From contig CACYJH010000006.1 in the NCBI GenBank assembly GCA_902774685.1, positions 21,037 through 85,036 of the forward strand: a stretch of DNA of 64,000 nt, given 5' to 3'. Below are positions 1 through 9,032 of the stretch, in pieces. Position 1 is the stretch's first letter. Each line of letters starts with the position of its first letter. A program made the translations under genes and the position numbers. The notes below the pieces were generated by a model. That model saw nothing but the letters and a program-made list of their open reading frames with translations, was not told the origin of the DNA and searched no databases. The stretch comes from an uncultured Methanobrevibacter sp. GTDB taxonomy: Archaea; Methanobacteriota; Methanobacteria; Methanobacteriales; Methanobacteriaceae.

Positions 1-1
1 C

Positions 2-286
2 AGCACTGGTATTCAAAAGGCATTGAATACTGCAGTATTTGAACTTTTAGACATGATTGTTGTCTATCCTGTAGGAGATGAGCACAAGCTTACAGACCAA
101 AAAGGAAATGTGCTCCCAGATGCTTTCCTAGTGCCTAAAGGTTCAACTCCTCGTGAATTTGCATATATCATTCACACAGATATCGGTGATAAGTTCATGC
201 ATGCGGTAGATGCAAGAAAGAGCATGAGAATTGCAAGTGATTATGAACTTCAAGACAGAGATATAATTAAGATTGTTACACACTAA
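2..286 (+). CDS. ychF: YchF family redox-regulated ATPase (C-terminal part)
   Basis: The 5' end lies outside the window; the reading frame is open from base 2, before any start codon. The visible 94 residues are the C-terminal TGS domain typical of archaeal YchF, an Obg-related P-loop nucleotidase that associates with ribosomes. Recognisable parts are the [13 protein letters not shown] stretch, the [12 protein letters not shown] loop and the ending [15 protein letters not shown], which matches the family's usual ending (ELKDGDVIKI). The G motifs are not visible, so the family call rests on the TGS tail. A DRG-type GTPase is the alternative but fits less well. cfbD follows after 11 bp, so the two may be co-transcribed. 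Confidence 0.85.
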   Translation, partial: STGIQKALNTAVFELLDMIVVYPVGDEHKLTDQKGNVLPDAFLVPKGSTPREFAYIIHTDIGDKFMHAVDARKSMRIASDYELQDRDIIKIVTH

Positions 287-297
287 AAGGTGATAAA

Positions 298-1404
298 ATG
301 ATGCATCCACGTCCAAGCCCAATTGCTGCTTCCTTATACACATTAAGAGACTTAAATGCTGATGTAATTGTAATGCATGGTCCTCATGGCTGTTGCTTTA
401 GAACAGGTAGGCTCCTTGAAAGTGATGGTGTTAGAGTTGTTACAACAGCTATGGCTGAAAATGATTTTATTTTAGGTGCAGGTGAAAAGCTTCAGGAAAC
501 CTTGCAAGAGGCTTATGATACCTTCAATCCAAAATTAATGGGTATTGTAGGAACTTGTGCTAGTATGATCATTGGTGAAGACTTAAAGGAACCAATTGAA
601 AACCTTGGCCTTGATTGTGTTATCCTGCCTGTGGAATCTCACGGTGGTTTCGGTGAAGGGGACAATACAGAAGGAGCTATTGCAGTGCTTAATGCTGCTG
701 TAGAATATGGTGTAATTCCTCAAGAGGAAGCTGATCGTCAAAATGAAATGCTAAGGCTTGCAACACATGTTGAAAAGACTCGTGGAATGGCACAAGGAAA
801 ATACATCAAGCCTAATTTTGGAGACAGCAAGGAAAAGGTAGCAAAGATTATTGTTAAAGCAATTCAAGAAGGTAAAAAGGTAGCATTTGTATTGAATGCT
901 AAAAAAGAAACCTCTTATCTCTTTGCAGACATTCTAAATTGCGATTTCTCTCCACTTCTTGATGGAGCAGAGTCTAATAAGGATATAGAGAATCTTCATT
1001 TCATTGCTAATTTGGATGAGAACATTGGTCTTCCAAGAATCAGACAGCATGCAGTTAATATAACTAAGGAACTCAATGAAACTGGAATTGATATTGAATG
1101 CATTACCGGAGGATTAGATGAATACCCAATCACTCCAAGAAAGGCAGAGGAATATCTTAAGGAAATCAAGCCAGATTTAGTGATTGTTGCAGGGGTTCCA
1201 CATGCATTGTATGTTGAAGAGCTTGACTGTGAAACCATTGCAGTTACAGATGGTCCAAGACTTGTTCAACCGCTTAATGAATTAGGGTACTCACATGTCA
1301 TAGCTGAATTAGATGCTCATTCTAAGACATTAGGTGTAGATGAGATTGTTGATTCAGACTTTGGTATGATGATACGTTCAGTTATTGAATGGGAGCTTGA
1401 ATAA
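298..1404 (+). CDS. cfbD: Ni-sirohydrochlorin a,c-diamide reductive cyclase, catalytic subunit CfbD
   Basis: This is a NifD-like protein of 368 residues. In the known coenzyme F430 pathway CfbD works with the NifH-like CfbC to reduce and cyclise Ni-sirohydrochlorin a,c-diamide, giving the prosthetic group of methyl-coenzyme M reductase. Visible landmarks are the N-terminal [13 protein letters not shown] segment (Cys32 and Cys33) and [12 protein letters not shown] (Cys87), the nitrogenase-like cysteines that would bind the cluster. Length fits the short methanogen homologues rather than true NifD. An AGGTGAT ribosome binding site precedes the start; a second in-frame ATG follows directly, so the exact initiator is uncertain by one codon. 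cfbC is not in the window. Confidence 0.93.
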   Translation: MMHPRPSPIAASLYTLRDLNADVIVMHGPHGCCFRTGRLLESDGVRVVTTAMAENDFILGAGEKLQETLQEAYDTFNPKLMGIVGTCASMIIGEDLKEPIENLGLDCVILPVESHGGFGEGDNTEGAIAVLNAAVEYGVIPQEEADRQNEMLRLATHVEKTRGMAQGKYIKPNFGDSKEKVAKIIVKAIQEGKKVAFVLNAKKETSYLFADILNCDFSPLLDGAESNKDIENLHFIANLDENIGLPRIRQHAVNITKELNETGIDIECITGGLDEYPITPRKAEEYLKEIKPDLVIVAGVPHALYVEELDCETIAVTDGPRLVQPLNELGYSHVIAELDAHSKTLGVDEIVDSDFGMMIRSVIEWELE

Positions 1405-1557
1405 AATTAATATTTGTTTGTTTAACTATCATTTTAATTAATCGTTATTTTAATTTAAATTATAGAATAATTTTTTCCAAAAATAGTTTAATATATTTAT
1501 CAAAAATTTCAATTATTTAAAAAATTTCAATTTAATATTTTATTTGCAGGTAATTTT

Positions 1558-2151
1558 ATGATTACAATTATTGATTATAAAAGTGGAAATCTCAGAAGCA
1601 TTTCCAATAGCTTTAAAAAGATAGGTGTTGAAGCAATCATTACAAGCGATCCGGCTGAGATTGCAAATGCTAAACATCTTGTTCTTCCAGGAGTAGGCGC
1701 TTTTGGAACAGCTATGGAAAACATCGAACCTTTTAAGGATGTGATTTTCGAACATATTGATGATGGAAAGCCATTTTTAGGTATTTGCTTAGGTCTTCAA
1801 GTGCTTTTATCCTCAAGTGAGGAATCTCCAGGTGTAAAAGGGCTTGACATTTTCAAAGGCCATGTCGCTAAGATTCCAGAAGGCAGAAAGATTCCTCATA
1901 TGGGCTGGAATCAATTGAAGCAAGTTAAAGAATGCCATATTTTAGATGGTGTCGATGGCAAGGACTTTTATTTTGTACACTCTTATCATGCTGTGCTTGA
2001 TGATGATAGCAATTTGTCCGCAGTTGTTGATTATGGCATTGATTTAACTGCTGCAGTATCAAAGGATAATGTATTTGCAACCCAGTTCCACCCAGAAAAA
2101 AGTGGAGTTCCAGGTTTGAAAATACTTAAGAACTTTGTTAATTTAGAATAA
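1558..2151 (+). CDS. hisH: Imidazole glycerol phosphate synthase glutaminase subunit HisH
   Basis: Class I glutamine amidotransferase of 197 residues that supplies ammonia to HisF in histidine biosynthesis. The triad is visible: nucleophile Cys77 in GICLGLQ, and His178 and Glu180 in QFHPEKSG. The oxyanion-region motif PGVGAFG is at about residues 44-50. Length is normal for the family. A GCAGGT ribosome binding site precedes the ATG. No other his gene is adjacent, so the histidine pathway is dispersed here. A T-rich stretch from 2158 probably terminates transcription. Confidence 0.95.
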   Translation: MITIIDYKSGNLRSISNSFKKIGVEAIITSDPAEIANAKHLVLPGVGAFGTAMENIEPFKDVIFEHIDDGKPFLGICLGLQVLLSSSEESPGVKGLDIFKGHVAKIPEGRKIPHMGWNQLKQVKECHILDGVDGKDFYFVHSYHAVLDDDSNLSAVVDYGIDLTAAVSKDNVFATQFHPEKSGVPGLKILKNFVNLE

Positions 2152-2327
2152 ATTATTCTACTTTCTTTTTTTAAATTATTTTATTTATTCTATTTTTTCT
2201 CTTAATTTTTTTATTTATCTTAATTTTTTAATTTTTTATCATTTTTTAATTTTTTTAGAAAATTTTCATTGATTTTTTAGTAAATTATTTAAATAACTGT
2301 GCACATATTATCTTTGGGGGAGATAGT

Positions 2328-2948
2328 ATGGGAAAATTTAAATTTATAGTTTTACTTATTTTCGCTTTTGTTTTAGTATGTGGAGTTGTTTTAGTTGTAG
2401 ATGCACCTACCTCATTTGATGATTCTCAAACTCTTATACCTACTTCTGATGCAAATGTAGATGCAGATGCATCCAATTGTGAGGATGGGTCATGTTTAAT
2501 TGATTCCAAAAAAACTGAGGATAATTCCAGCAAAAAAACTGCAAAAAAAGATACTAAGAGTGAAAAGTTCGATTATGATTCAAAATATTATGAAGTGTCT
2601 TACATTGAAGGATTGTACTTCTGCAATGATTTAGAACGTGCATTCAAGGATGCTAAGGCACATCACAGGAATGTGATGATTGTGTTTGATGGGGCTGCAT
2701 GCATCTATTGTGAATATCTCAAGGAGGATACCTTAACAGATGCTGCTGTTCAAAAGGAAATAAATGATAATTACATTATATTGATTACACAAACAAGTGA
2801 AAGTCCAGAACTTACATCTCAATTAAATATTTATGGAACTCCTACAACTGTTGTTTTAGATGGAGATGGAAATGAACTAGGCAGAATTGAGGAGTATGAA
2901 CCTCCAGAGGAATATTTAGCTCATTTGAAAGAAATCAGCGGAAATTAA
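2328..2948 (+). CDS. Membrane-anchored thioredoxin-like protein
   Basis: A 206-residue protein with one N-terminal hydrophobic segment (about residues 5-25), an acidic then Lys/Ser-rich linker (about 28-80), and a thioredoxin-fold domain (about 85-205). The redox pair is CIYC at residues 125-128, and the cis-proline loop YGTPTTVVLD includes Pro172. The topology places the redox domain outside the membrane. It lies immediately before a CcdA-type membrane electron carrier, so I infer it receives electrons from that protein and reduces or isomerises disulfides in surface proteins. A strong GGGGGAG ribosome binding site precedes the ATG. Two extra cysteines (51 and 56) sit in the linker. Confidence 0.85.
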   Translation: MGKFKFIVLLIFAFVLVCGVVLVVDAPTSFDDSQTLIPTSDANVDADASNCEDGSCLIDSKKTEDNSSKKTAKKDTKSEKFDYDSKYYEVSYIEGLYFCNDLERAFKDAKAHHRNVMIVFDGAACIYCEYLKEDTLTDAAVQKEINDNYIILITQTSESPELTSQLNIYGTPTTVVLDGDGNELGRIEEYEPPEEYLAHLKEISGN

Positions 2949-2972
2949 TATTTGATAATGGGAGATTTTAAA

Positions 2973-3593
2973 ATGGAGATAATGCCGATTATTTCATTTT
3001 TTACAGGAGTAATTTCAATATTATCTCCTTGTATCATACCTACCATACCAATTATTGTAGGATTCAGCTTAAAGACCAAATCAAAAGCGGAAATATTGTC
3101 TTTTATACTTGGATTATTTAGCATTTTCACAATAATCATCTTTTTGACAGGGTTCTTTACAGCTATTCTCTACAAATATATCATTTATGTTAGGGTAATT
3201 GCTGCAGTTATTCTATTGGTTATGGGAATATTGATGTTTTTTGATTATACTTTGTCCTTCAAATCGATGGGTGCCAGATCCGGTGGAGGCATAATAAATT
3301 CATTTATTTTAGGATTCATGACATCAATCGCTTGGGCTGATTGCTATAGTGCATATCTCATTTCTCTTATAACCTTGCTTGTAAGTTCAAATAGTCCATT
3401 ATATGCAGTTGGGAATATACTTATTTACGTATTAGGATTTGCGCTCACTTTGCTTGCATTATGTTTGGCGATTTCAAGAATCGATTTGGAGAAATTGATT
3501 TCCAAGGCAAGATACCTCCCTAAAGTATTTGCAATTTTGATTATTATTGGGGCTATTTATTTGTTTTACATCTCTTTACAGGTATTTTTATAA
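2973..3593 (+). CDS. ccdA: CcdA/DsbD-type transmembrane thiol-disulfide carrier
   Basis: A 206-residue integral membrane protein with about six hydrophobic segments. The first segment has the CcdA signature SPCIIPTIP (Cys20). The second reactive cysteine is probably in the WADCYSAYL segment. Family members pass electrons across the membrane by thiol exchange, here most likely to the thioredoxin-like protein encoded 24 bp upstream. I chose the ATG at 2973 because GGGAG lies at the right distance before it; upstream in-frame TTG (2952) and ATG (2958) would put that site inside the coding region. The following 60 bases are T-rich and look like a terminator. Confidence 0.88.
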   Translation: MEIMPIISFFTGVISILSPCIIPTIPIIVGFSLKTKSKAEILSFILGLFSIFTIIIFLTGFFTAILYKYIIYVRVIAAVILLVMGILMFFDYTLSFKSMGARSGGGIINSFILGFMTSIAWADCYSAYLISLITLLVSSNSPLYAVGNILIYVLGFALTLLALCLAISRIDLEKLISKARYLPKVFAILIIIGAIYLFYISLQVFL

Positions 3594-3655
3594 TATTTTT
3601 TCTTTTTTGCTATTTTTTACTCTTTTTTATTCTTTTTTATTCTTTTTTTATTTAA
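3594..3655 (+). terminator. T-rich archaeal terminator after ccdA
   Basis: Repeated T6-T7 tracts follow the ccdA stop without a strong hairpin, the usual archaeal termination signal. The assignment is by sequence character only. Confidence 0.55.
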
Positions 3656-3804
3656 TTTCAAACTTAAAAATCAAATATTATATACTGAATAAAATAAATA
3701 TAATTACATAAAGATTATAAAATTATTAAATTTTTTTCATTTTTAGATAATTTTAATAATTAAATAATTTTAAATAATTCTAAGATTTTTAAGTGGAGAT
3801 TGAA

Positions 3805-4497
3805 ATGATTTACTCAAAAGAAATTGAAAATATGTGTCCTGTTCATAAGGGAGCAGACCATGGTCCTGCACCAATCCCTGAAGAAGGCAGATGGGTAAAA
3901 TCCAAGGAAATCAGTGACATTTCCGGACTCACTCATGGTATCGGATGGTGTGCACCTCAACAAGGATGCTGCAAATTAACCTTAAATGTTAAGGAAGGAA
4001 TCATCGAAGAGGCATTGGTGGAAACTCTTGGATGCTCTGGTATGACTCATTCTGCAGCTATGGCTGGTGAAATTCTTGTTGGAAAGACAATCCTTGAAGC
4101 ATTGAATACAGACCTTGTATGTGATGCAATCAACACAGCTATGCGTGAATTATTCTTGCAGATTGTATATGGTAGAACCCAATCAGCATTCTCTGAAGGA
4201 GGTCTTCCAATTGGAGCAGGCCTTGAAGATTTAGGTAAAGGTCACAGATCCCAAGTTGGAACCATATACTCAACTAAAGTGAAAGGTCCAAGATACTTGG
4301 AACTTACTGAAGGTTACATCACTGAAATAGGTCTTGACGAAGACGATGAAATCATTGGATACAAATACATCAATATGGGTGTAATGCTTGACCTCATCAA
4401 AGATGGAACAGATCCAATGGAAGCTATTGAAAAGGCAAGCGGTCAATACGGCAGATTCGAAGATGCTGTCAAGAAAATCGACCCAAGGAAGGAATAG
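3805..4497 (+). CDS. Iron-sulfur cluster assembly scaffold-like protein, partner of GGGtGRT protein
   Basis: A 230-residue protein of the NifU/IscU-like scaffold type that typically precedes a GGGtGRT gene. Conserved cysteines are Cys11, Cys49, the Cys55-Cys56 pair in PQQGCC, and Cys77 in TLGCSGMTHSAAMAGE, which resembles the scaffold cluster-binding loop. The real start is the ATG at 3805, preceded by GTGGAG; the GTG at 3793 is part of that ribosome binding site. The partner gene follows after 11 bp, so they form an operon. Its exact role is not established to my knowledge; Fe-S or metal cofactor handling is an inference from the fold. Confidence 0.8.
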   Translation: MIYSKEIENMCPVHKGADHGPAPIPEEGRWVKSKEISDISGLTHGIGWCAPQQGCCKLTLNVKEGIIEEALVETLGCSGMTHSAAMAGEILVGKTILEALNTDLVCDAINTAMRELFLQIVYGRTQSAFSEGGLPIGAGLEDLGKGHRSQVGTIYSTKVKGPRYLELTEGYITEIGLDEDDEIIGYKYINMGVMLDLIKDGTDPMEAIEKASGQYGRFEDAVKKIDPRKE

Positions 4498-4508
4498 GGG
4501 GAATAGTA

Positions 4509-5507
4509 ATGAGTTTATTTGAAAGTTATGAAAGAAGAATTGATCAAATTGTTCCTGTTCTTGAAAAATATGGCATTAAAGACCTTGAAGAGGCTAAAGC
4601 AATCTGTAATGAAAAAGGATTCAATCCATATGACATTGTAAAGTCTGTTCAGCCAATCTGTTTTGAAAACGCTTGTTGGGCATACACTTTAGGTGCAGCT
4701 ATTGCAATAAAAAAGGACTGCAAAAAGGCAAGTGATGCTGCAACTGCAATCGGTGAAGCATTGCAGGCATTTTGTATTCCTGGAAGTGTAGCAGATGACA
4801 GAAAAGTAGGTCTTGGTCATGGTAACCTTGCTTCAATGTTACTCTCTGATGAAACTGAATGTTTCGCTTTCTTGGCTGGTCACGAAAGTTTTGCTGCAGC
4901 AGAAGGTGCAATTGGTATTGCAAACTCTGCAAACAAGGTTAGAAAAGAGCCTTTAAGAGTTATCTTAAATGGGCTTGGAAAAGATGCCGCTTTAATCATC
5001 TCAAGAATCAATGGATTCACTTATGTTCAAACAGAATTCGACTACTTCACCGGTGAAGTGAAAGTGGTTAGAGAAAAGGCTTATTCCGATGGTGAAAGAG
5101 CAAAAGTAAGATGCTACGGTGCTGACGATGTAAGGGAAGGTGTAGCTATCATGCACCTTGAAGGTGTTGACGTATCAATCACAGGTAACTCAACAAACCC
5201 TACAAGATTCCAACACCCAGTAGCTGGAACCTATAAGAAGGAATGTGTACTTGAAGGCAAAAAATACTTCTCTGTTGCTTCTGGTGGAGGAACCGGCAGA
5301 ACCTTGCACCCAGACAATATGGCAGCAGGTCCTGCATCCTATGGTATGACTGACACTTTAGGAAGAATGCACTCTGATGCTCAATTTGCTGGTTCAAGTT
5401 CCGTACCTGCCCACGTAGAAATGATGGGACTCATTGGTATGGGTAACAACCCTATGGTTGGTGCAACTGTAGCAGTTGCAGTGGCTGTAGAAGAAGCTTT
5501 AAAATAG
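4509..5507 (+). CDS. GGGtGRT protein
   Basis: A 332-residue protein carrying the signature GGGTGRT at about residues 259-265, followed by a glycine- and methionine-rich C-terminus (LIGMGNNPMVGATVAVAVAV). The N-terminal half includes an alanine-rich segment around residues 60-90 and Cys residues at about 39, 48 and 54. The family is named for the motif and has no settled biochemical function. It is regularly paired with the upstream scaffold-like gene, as here, which suggests the two act as a complex. GGGGGAA serves as ribosome binding site. Confidence 0.88.
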   Translation: MSLFESYERRIDQIVPVLEKYGIKDLEEAKAICNEKGFNPYDIVKSVQPICFENACWAYTLGAAIAIKKDCKKASDAATAIGEALQAFCIPGSVADDRKVGLGHGNLASMLLSDETECFAFLAGHESFAAAEGAIGIANSANKVRKEPLRVILNGLGKDAALIISRINGFTYVQTEFDYFTGEVKVVREKAYSDGERAKVRCYGADDVREGVAIMHLEGVDVSITGNSTNPTRFQHPVAGTYKKECVLEGKKYFSVASGGGTGRTLHPDNMAAGPASYGMTDTLGRMHSDAQFAGSSSVPAHVEMMGLIGMGNNPMVGATVAVAVAVEEALK

Positions 5508-5635
5508 ATTTTTTAATCTATTATTTTTTCTTTTTAATTTATTTTTCTCTTTTTGTTATTTTTTCTTCAATTATTAGAAATACTTTTTTTAACTTTAAAA
5601 CATTATCTATTTAATAATTAATCTATCATCATTAA

Positions 5636-5667
5636 TTATTTAAATGTTAATAATATAATATATTTTT
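5636..5667 (+). promoter_or_regulatory. Promoter of cstA with probable leaderless start
   Basis: The TATA-like sequence ATTTAAATG at about 5638-5646 lies some 25 bp before the ATG at 5668. No purine-rich ribosome binding site precedes the ATG (only ATATATTTTT). Standard archaeal spacing puts the transcript start at or next to the start codon. Confidence 0.5.
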
Positions 5668-7080
5668 ATGATTTCATTTTTTATTTGTTTATTTGCATTA
5701 ATTTTATCATATTTTATTTATGGTCATTTTTTAGAACGTATCGTTGGTGTTGATGAAACTCATGTGACACCTGCATATAGATTAGAAAATGGCGTAGATT
5801 ATGTTCCAATGAATAAATATAAGAACCTATTGATTCACTTTCTTAATATTGCAGGTTTAGGTCCTATATTTGGAGCTATTCAAGGAGCTTTATTCGGTCC
5901 TGCTGCATTCTTATGGATTGTGCTCGGTACAATATTCATTGGTGGAGTGCATGATTTCTTCTCTGGAGTCATGTCCGTACGTAAAGATGGTTTATCTATG
6001 CCAGATATCATTAGTGAGTATTTAGGCGATACCGTTCGAAAAATTGTTGGTTTTATTATAGTCGTTACAGGTATTCTTGTGGGAGCTGTTTTTGCAACAG
6101 GTTCTGCAGATTTGCTTTCAAGTTTAACAGGTGTTGAAACACATATTTTGCTAGTAATTATTTTTGCATATTTCCTTATCGCTACCTTGCTTCCTGTTGA
6201 TAAGATTATTGGTAAGATTTATCCAATATTTGGAATTGTATTCCTTATAATGGCTGTTGTTATGATTTCTGCATTGTTGATGAACCCTCATTATACAATT
6301 CCTGAATTTACAACTCCTGGGCTTTATTTAACTACAAAATCTATCTTCCCATTCTTATTTGTTACTATTGCTTGTGGTGCGATTTCAGGTTTCCATTCAT
6401 CCCAATCCCCTATTGTTGCAAGATGTATGGAAAATGAAAAGGACATGCGTTTGGTATTCTACGGTGCAATGGTTGTAGAAGGTATACTTGCATTGATCTG
6501 GGCAGCTATTGCCATGGCATTTTTCCATGGGCAACCTCAATTGGCTGTTATTTATGGTGCTACACCTGCTGTTGGTGTAAACGAGATGGCTACAACATTG
6601 GTTGGCTCTATCGGTTTGGTCCTTACAATCATTGGTGTTGTAATATGTCCAATCACTACTGGAGATACTGCTTTACGTGCTGCTAGAATAACTGTAGCAG
6701 ACGGTTTTAAATTGGATCAAAAGACTTTCATGTCAAGATTGAAAATAGCATTGCCTTTATTTATTCTATCATTTGCATTGACATTCGTTGACTTTTCATT
6801 GATTTGGAGATATATGGCTTGGGCTCAATTGTTCATTGCTGTGGCAGTATTGCTGGCTGCAACTGTCTATCTGATTGAAAATAAAAAGCAGTTTATTATT
6901 ACATTCGCTCCCGCTATCGTATGTTTGGTAATAGCTATTGCATATATTCTACAAGCTCCTGAAGGATTGAGATTGGATTCATTTATATCTAATCTGATTT
7001 CTGTAATCATAACAGCTATTTTCAGCGTGTACTTTATTTTCAAATACAGAAAACCATCAAAGGATTCAAATGAAGCTTGA
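5668..7080 (+). CDS. cstA: Carbon starvation protein CstA family transporter
   Basis: A 470-residue integral membrane protein with about 12-13 hydrophobic segments. It has the CstA signature region with GPIFGAIQGALFGPAAF and GGVHDFFSGVMSVRKDGLS near residues 62-110, and ISGFHSSQSPIVARC at about 244. CstA proteins are proposed importers of peptides or pyruvate. It is the short form, without the extra C-terminal part of the 700-residue enterobacterial protein. The start lacks a ribosome binding site and is probably leaderless. In a methanogen, amino acid, peptide or pyruvate uptake is plausible, but the substrate cannot be read from the sequence. Confidence 0.9.
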   Translation: MISFFICLFALILSYFIYGHFLERIVGVDETHVTPAYRLENGVDYVPMNKYKNLLIHFLNIAGLGPIFGAIQGALFGPAAFLWIVLGTIFIGGVHDFFSGVMSVRKDGLSMPDIISEYLGDTVRKIVGFIIVVTGILVGAVFATGSADLLSSLTGVETHILLVIIFAYFLIATLLPVDKIIGKIYPIFGIVFLIMAVVMISALLMNPHYTIPEFTTPGLYLTTKSIFPFLFVTIACGAISGFHSSQSPIVARCMENEKDMRLVFYGAMVVEGILALIWAAIAMAFFHGQPQLAVIYGATPAVGVNEMATTLVGSIGLVLTIIGVVICPITTGDTALRAARITVADGFKLDQKTFMSRLKIALPLFILSFALTFVDFSLIWRYMAWAQLFIAVAVLLAATVYLIENKKQFIITFAPAIVCLVIAIAYILQAPEGLRLDSFISNLISVIITAIFSVYFIFKYRKPSKDSNEA

Positions 7081-7115
7081 TTGAATCCTTTCTTTTTATT
7101 TTTTATATTTTTTAG

Positions 7116-7208
7116 AATATTTTTAATATTCTCTTTTTCTTATTTTTTTATTAGTTTTTTTATTAGTTTTTTTTTAATATTTTTAATATTCTCTTTTTCT
7201 TATTTTTC
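7116..7208. repeat. Two copies of a T-rich unit with 60-bp period
   Basis: About 33 bases (7116-7148) recur exactly 60 bp later (7176-7208): AGAATATTTTTAATATTCTC in the first copy, differing only at its edge in the second. The spacer is poly-T with TTAG. The repeat lies in the terminator region of cstA and includes the small palindrome GAATATTTTTAATATTC. Confidence 0.75.
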
Positions 7209-7265
7209 ATCATTTTTTAAATTCATTAATAAAAACTTATTAATTTGTTTTAATAAAGTAAGTTT

Positions 7266-7517
7266 ATGGGATTATTTTCATTTTTTAAGAAAGATAAGGT
7301 TAAAGAAGTTAAGGAAGAATCTCAAGAGTCTCATATTGAGATTAATAGAGAAAATTGTAAAGCTTGCCAGAGATGCGTTTCAGTCTGTCCGAATAACAGT
7401 TTTATTATTGTTGATGGCAAATCATCCTTGAAAGAGAATCATATTTGCAGAGACTGTAAGGTATGTGTAGCAGCTTGTCCGAATCAGTGTATAAATTTTG
7501 TAAATTTTAAATCATAA
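7266..7517 (+). CDS. 2[4Fe-4S] ferredoxin-like protein
   Basis: An 83-residue protein with a Lys/Glu-rich N-terminal extension of about 25 residues and two complete [4Fe-4S] motifs: Cys31-34-37-41 (KACQRCVSVCP) and Cys61-64-67-71 (RDCKVCVAACP), plus an extra Cys75. This is an electron carrier of the bacterial-type ferredoxin fold. It has no clear ribosome binding site. It stands between cstA and an AIR-synthase-like gene; its redox partner cannot be told from context. Confidence 0.9.
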   Translation: MGLFSFFKKDKVKEVKEESQESHIEINRENCKACQRCVSVCPNNSFIIVDGKSSLKENHICRDCKVCVAACPNQCINFVNFKS

Positions 7518-7575
7518 TTCTAATCATATTTTTAAAAATTGTTTTAAATTAATATTTTACTAAAATGGTGTAAAC

Positions 7576-8949
7576 ATGGATATAGAAGGTTTTGTAAGAG
7601 GAAGACTTACCAAAGGCGAAGATGAAGAAGAGCTTAAGTCTATCCTTGCAGAAAGAATAAGAGAATTTAAGGACATTTCTGATGAACATTCAATATTGAT
7701 GGCTGAAAGTGTCATCGATGAAGTCAAGACCACAATGGAGCTTAACAATACTGAAGATGAATTCTTAAAGGACATCATCACTGTGCCAAAGGCAAATGTC
7801 GGCATGGGAAAGATGGGTGTAGGTTCCCGTGGTGCAGGAGACTTCTTTGTACATAGAAAGATTGCACAGATTGTAAAAAGTGCAAATGTCCAATCTGTAG
7901 TTGACCCAAATGCTCAGGATGATGGAGGGGTTGTTAAGGTTCCTGCTCCTGGAGATGATGTTTATATAACCACTGCAGTTGATGGAATTCATTCAAGACT
8001 TAGTGAATATCCATTTTTAGGCGGGTTCCATGTAACAAGAGCTACCTTAAGGGATGTCTGTGTAATGGGTGCAGACCCAGTAGCTATTCTAAGTGACCTT
8101 CATCTTGCTGATGATGGGGATATAGGTAAACTCTTTGATTATACTGCAGGTGTATGTGCAGTGTCTGAGCTTATTGATGTTCCTCTTGTTGCAGGAAGTA
8201 CTCTACGTGTAGGTGGAGATATGGTCCTTGGTGACAGGTTAGTCAGTTGTGTAGGAAGCGTAGGTGTTTCACAGTATCCTCCAACTGCAAGAAAAGGAGC
8301 AACTGATGGAGATATCATTCTTATGACTGAAGGTGCCGGTGGTGGAACAATCACTACAACTGCACTCTATAACGGTTACTTTGATGTTGTTTGGGATACA
8401 ATGAACATCAGTTTCGTCAAGGCTTCCAAAGCATTGTTTGCAGCAGATTTAGTAAAAGACGTTCATGCAATGACTGATGTAACCAATGGTGGTCTTAGAG
8501 GAGATGCTCATGAGATTTGTGAGACAACTGGTGTAGGATTGGAGTTCTACCATGACAAGATCAAGTCCACTGTAGCACCAAACGTATTGAACATGCTTGA
8601 AGATTTGGATATTGATCCTCTTGGAGTTTCCACTGATTCACTTATGCTTGTAGTTCCTCCAGAAATTGCTGAAGATGTCAAGAAGGTAGTTTCTGATGTA
8701 GGAGTATACATTACAGAAATCGGTGAGGTAAACAATAATGGTTCCCCTATCCTTCTTAAGGAAGATGGAACAGAAGAAACTTTAGTTCCATTATTCAGAG
8801 AAGCTGCATATACCAAAATCAAGAAATTGGTTGGAGATACAACTCCTGAAGACTTTGAAATCATGAAGGAAAAAGTCCAAAAGGCAGCTGATGAATCCAT
8901 TAAGAAGAAAGAAAGAGTTATTGATTATATTTTGTCAAACAATAAATAA
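7576..8949 (+). CDS. AIR synthase-related protein (PurM/HypE/SelD superfamily)
   Basis: A 457-residue protein with an acidic helical N-terminal extension (about residues 1-75) before an AIR-synthase core. Core landmarks are GVGSRGAGDFFVHRKIA, TAVDGIHSRLSEYPFLGG, the glycine-rich MTEGAGGGTITTTALYNG and DVTNGGLRGDAHEI. The superfamily uses ATP to activate carbonyl, thiol or selenium groups; members include PurM, HypE, ThiL and SelD. Archaeal stand-alone forms of this length are usually annotated only as AIR synthase-related or hydrogenase-maturation-like. The C-terminus lacks the HypE carbamoylated-cysteine ending, so HypE itself is unlikely. GGTGT precedes the ATG. Confidence 0.8.
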   Translation: MDIEGFVRGRLTKGEDEEELKSILAERIREFKDISDEHSILMAESVIDEVKTTMELNNTEDEFLKDIITVPKANVGMGKMGVGSRGAGDFFVHRKIAQIVKSANVQSVVDPNAQDDGGVVKVPAPGDDVYITTAVDGIHSRLSEYPFLGGFHVTRATLRDVCVMGADPVAILSDLHLADDGDIGKLFDYTAGVCAVSELIDVPLVAGSTLRVGGDMVLGDRLVSCVGSVGVSQYPPTARKGATDGDIILMTEGAGGGTITTTALYNGYFDVVWDTMNISFVKASKALFAADLVKDVHAMTDVTNGGLRGDAHEICETTGVGLEFYHDKIKSTVAPNVLNMLEDLDIDPLGVSTDSLMLVVPPEIAEDVKKVVSDVGVYITEIGEVNNNGSPILLKEDGTEETLVPLFREAAYTKIKKLVGDTTPEDFEIMKEKVQKAADESIKKKERVIDYILSNNK

Positions 8950-9032
8950 TCATAATTTTTTCAATCTTTTATTTTTAAATTTTAATTATTTTTATAGATT
9001 TTTATTCTTTTAAAATTAAATAGGTGATATAA

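Noticed and set aside
7081..7431. 116-residue Phe/Ser-rich open frame
   Set aside because: It is the translation of T-rich terminator repeats and overlaps the well-supported ferredoxin in another frame.
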